Shown: positions 12,139 through 13,160 of the stretch, one piece after another | Layout of the letters: each line of letters opens with the position of its first letter | How positions within the stretch are numbered: position 1 is the first letter of the stretch | Source of the DNA: Ignavibacteriales bacterium | GTDB lineage: Bacteria; Bacteroidota; Ignavibacteria; Ignavibacteriales; Melioribacteraceae | Reading direction: 5' to 3' | DNA length: 13,160 nt | Assembly (NCBI GenBank): GCA_007280825.1 | Contig: QYQI01000040.1 | Coordinates: 1-13,160 of the forward strand | Notes under the pieces: model-generated | Told to the model about the DNA's origin: nothing | Seen by the model: only the letters and a program-made list of their open reading frames with translations | The model's database searches: none | Made by a program: the position numbers and the translations under genes

Positions 12139-13160
12139 ATGGAAAAACGTATTTATAATTTAAGCGCCGGACCCGCTATTCTACCAGAAGAAGTTTTACT
12201 TGATGCTCAGAAAGATTTACTCAGCTATAAAGGAAGCGGAATGAGTATAATGGAAATGAGTCATCGTGGAAAAATCTTTGATGCGATTATTAAGGAAGCG
12301 GACGCCGATCTAAGAAAACTTTTAGGTATTGATGATAAGTTCTCGATTTTATTTTTGCAGGGCGGTGCAACTTTGCAATTTTCAATGGTACCGTTAAACT
12401 TAATGCCGCCGAAAAATAAAGCTGATTATATTGTCACAGGTTCGTGGGCAGAAAAATCAGTTAAAGAAGCAAAACGAGTCGGGACAGTAAATATTGCGGC
12501 GACTACAAAATCAGAAAATTACACACGCATACCGAAACAATCAGAACTGAAATTAGACGCAGACGCATCTTATGTTCATTTTACTTCCAACAACACAATT
12601 TATGGAACTGAATGGCGCAATGAACCTGAAACCGGAAATGTCCCGCTCGTTTGCGATGCATCCTCAGACTTCCTTCACAAGAAACTTGATATGAACAAGT
12701 ATGGTTTGATCTACGCTGGTGCGCAAAAAAATATTGGTCCTGCCGGTGTTACTGTAGTAATTATTAGAAAAGATTTGCTTGAAAGATCTTCCGATTCGCT
12801 TCACACTTATATGAACTATAAAATTCATGTTGATAATGAATCAATGTACAACACCCCAGCTACATTCGGAATTTATATTGCAGGATTAGTTTTTAAGTGG
12901 TTATTAAACATGGGCGGACTCGATGAGATGTATAAACGCAATGTTGAAAAAGCAAAAATCTTGTACGATGCATTTGATTCGAGCGATGGTTATTACAAAG
13001 GAACCACCGTAAAAGAAGACCGGTCATTGATGAATGTTACATACAGATTGCCTAACGAGCAGCTGGAAGAAAAATTTATTAAGGAAGCATCGGCAAAAGG
13101 ATTCAGCGGATTGAAAGGACATCGCTCTGTCGGCGGAATACGGGCATCAATTTATAACGC
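12139..13160 (+). CDS. serC: Phosphoserine aminotransferase (cut by window edge)
   Basis: PLP-dependent class V aminotransferase converting 3-phosphohydroxypyruvate and glutamate to phosphoserine, the second step of serine synthesis; it often also serves pyridoxal phosphate synthesis. The frame is open from the ATG to the window edge, giving 340 residues of about 360. Landmarks: NLSAGPAILPEEVL at 7-20, SIMEMSHRG at 36-44, FLQGGATLQFSMVPLNL at 72-88, TSNNTIYGTEW at 149-159, CDASSDFLHK at 172-181 and the PLP lysine K197 in AGAQKNIGPAG. The C-terminal GFSGLKGHRSVGGIRASIYN closes the visible part. Only the last ~20 residues are missing. GGAG lies about 9 bases before the ATG. It follows DUF1015 across a palindromic element. 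Confidence 0.96.
   Translation, partial: MEKRIYNLSAGPAILPEEVLLDAQKDLLSYKGSGMSIMEMSHRGKIFDAIIKEADADLRKLLGIDDKFSILFLQGGATLQFSMVPLNLMPPKNKADYIVTGSWAEKSVKEAKRVGTVNIAATTKSENYTRIPKQSELKLDADASYVHFTSNNTIYGTEWRNEPETGNVPLVCDASSDFLHKKLDMNKYGLIYAGAQKNIGPAGVTVVIIRKDLLERSSDSLHTYMNYKIHVDNESMYNTPATFGIYIAGLVFKWLLNMGGLDEMYKRNVEKAKILYDAFDSSDGYYKGTTVKEDRSLMNVTYRLPNEQLEEKFIKEASAKGFSGLKGHRSVGGIRASIYN

Overview
This window is an AT-rich piece of bacterial chromosome with eleven complete genes and two cut by the window edges (alaS at the left, serC at the right). No phage, plasmid, transposase or CRISPR sequence is visible. The low GC content, the Bacteroidota-like protein flavour (TlpA-type thioredoxin with TPR-like helices, RskA-like anti-sigma factor, tandem PspC domains, DUF1015 next to serC), the weak ribosome binding sites and the intergenic spacers full of short degenerate repeats suggest the Bacteroidota/Chlorobiota/Ignavibacteriota group, most likely an Ignavibacteria-like organism. 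That assignment is inference; no rRNA or other marker is present to settle it.

Layout. 1-1164 (-): N-terminal 388 residues of alanyl-tRNA synthetase. 1307-3018 (+): an ECF sigma factor overlapping its membrane-anchored anti-sigma factor. 3027-4173 (-): a tandem-PspC membrane protein followed by an overlapping LiaF-like membrane protein, convergent with the sigma operon. 4501-6279 (+): an NCS2 nucleobase permease and a cytosine deaminase of the yeast Fcy1 type, apparently one operon. 6417-6842 (+): an OsmC/Ohr-family thiol protein. 6867-7256 (-): a DUF2203 protein. 7396-8643 (+): a MarR regulator with a good promoter and a palindromic operator candidate, followed by a pirin. 8730-10616 (+): an exported protein fusing helical repeats to a TlpA-like thioredoxin domain. 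10770-13160 (+): DUF1015 and serC.

How the genes fit together. The sigma/anti-sigma pair and the PspC/LiaF-like pair look like two envelope-stress modules side by side. Permease plus deaminase reads as a salvage route that imports a nucleobase and deaminates cytosine to uracil. OsmC, MarR-pirin and the TlpA-like protein are redox or stress functions, but nothing ties them into a single system. DUF1015-serC is probably a serine biosynthesis unit.

The genes are mostly ordinary. The least-explained content is between them: five spacers carry short repeated words, one forming a stable hairpin, and the DUF1015-serC spacer holds a 98-bp nested palindrome with 12-bp perfect terminal inverted repeats. 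I found no clearly new multi-gene system; the best leads are the Fcy1-type deaminase/permease pair, the intergenic repeats and the DUF1015-serC linkage.
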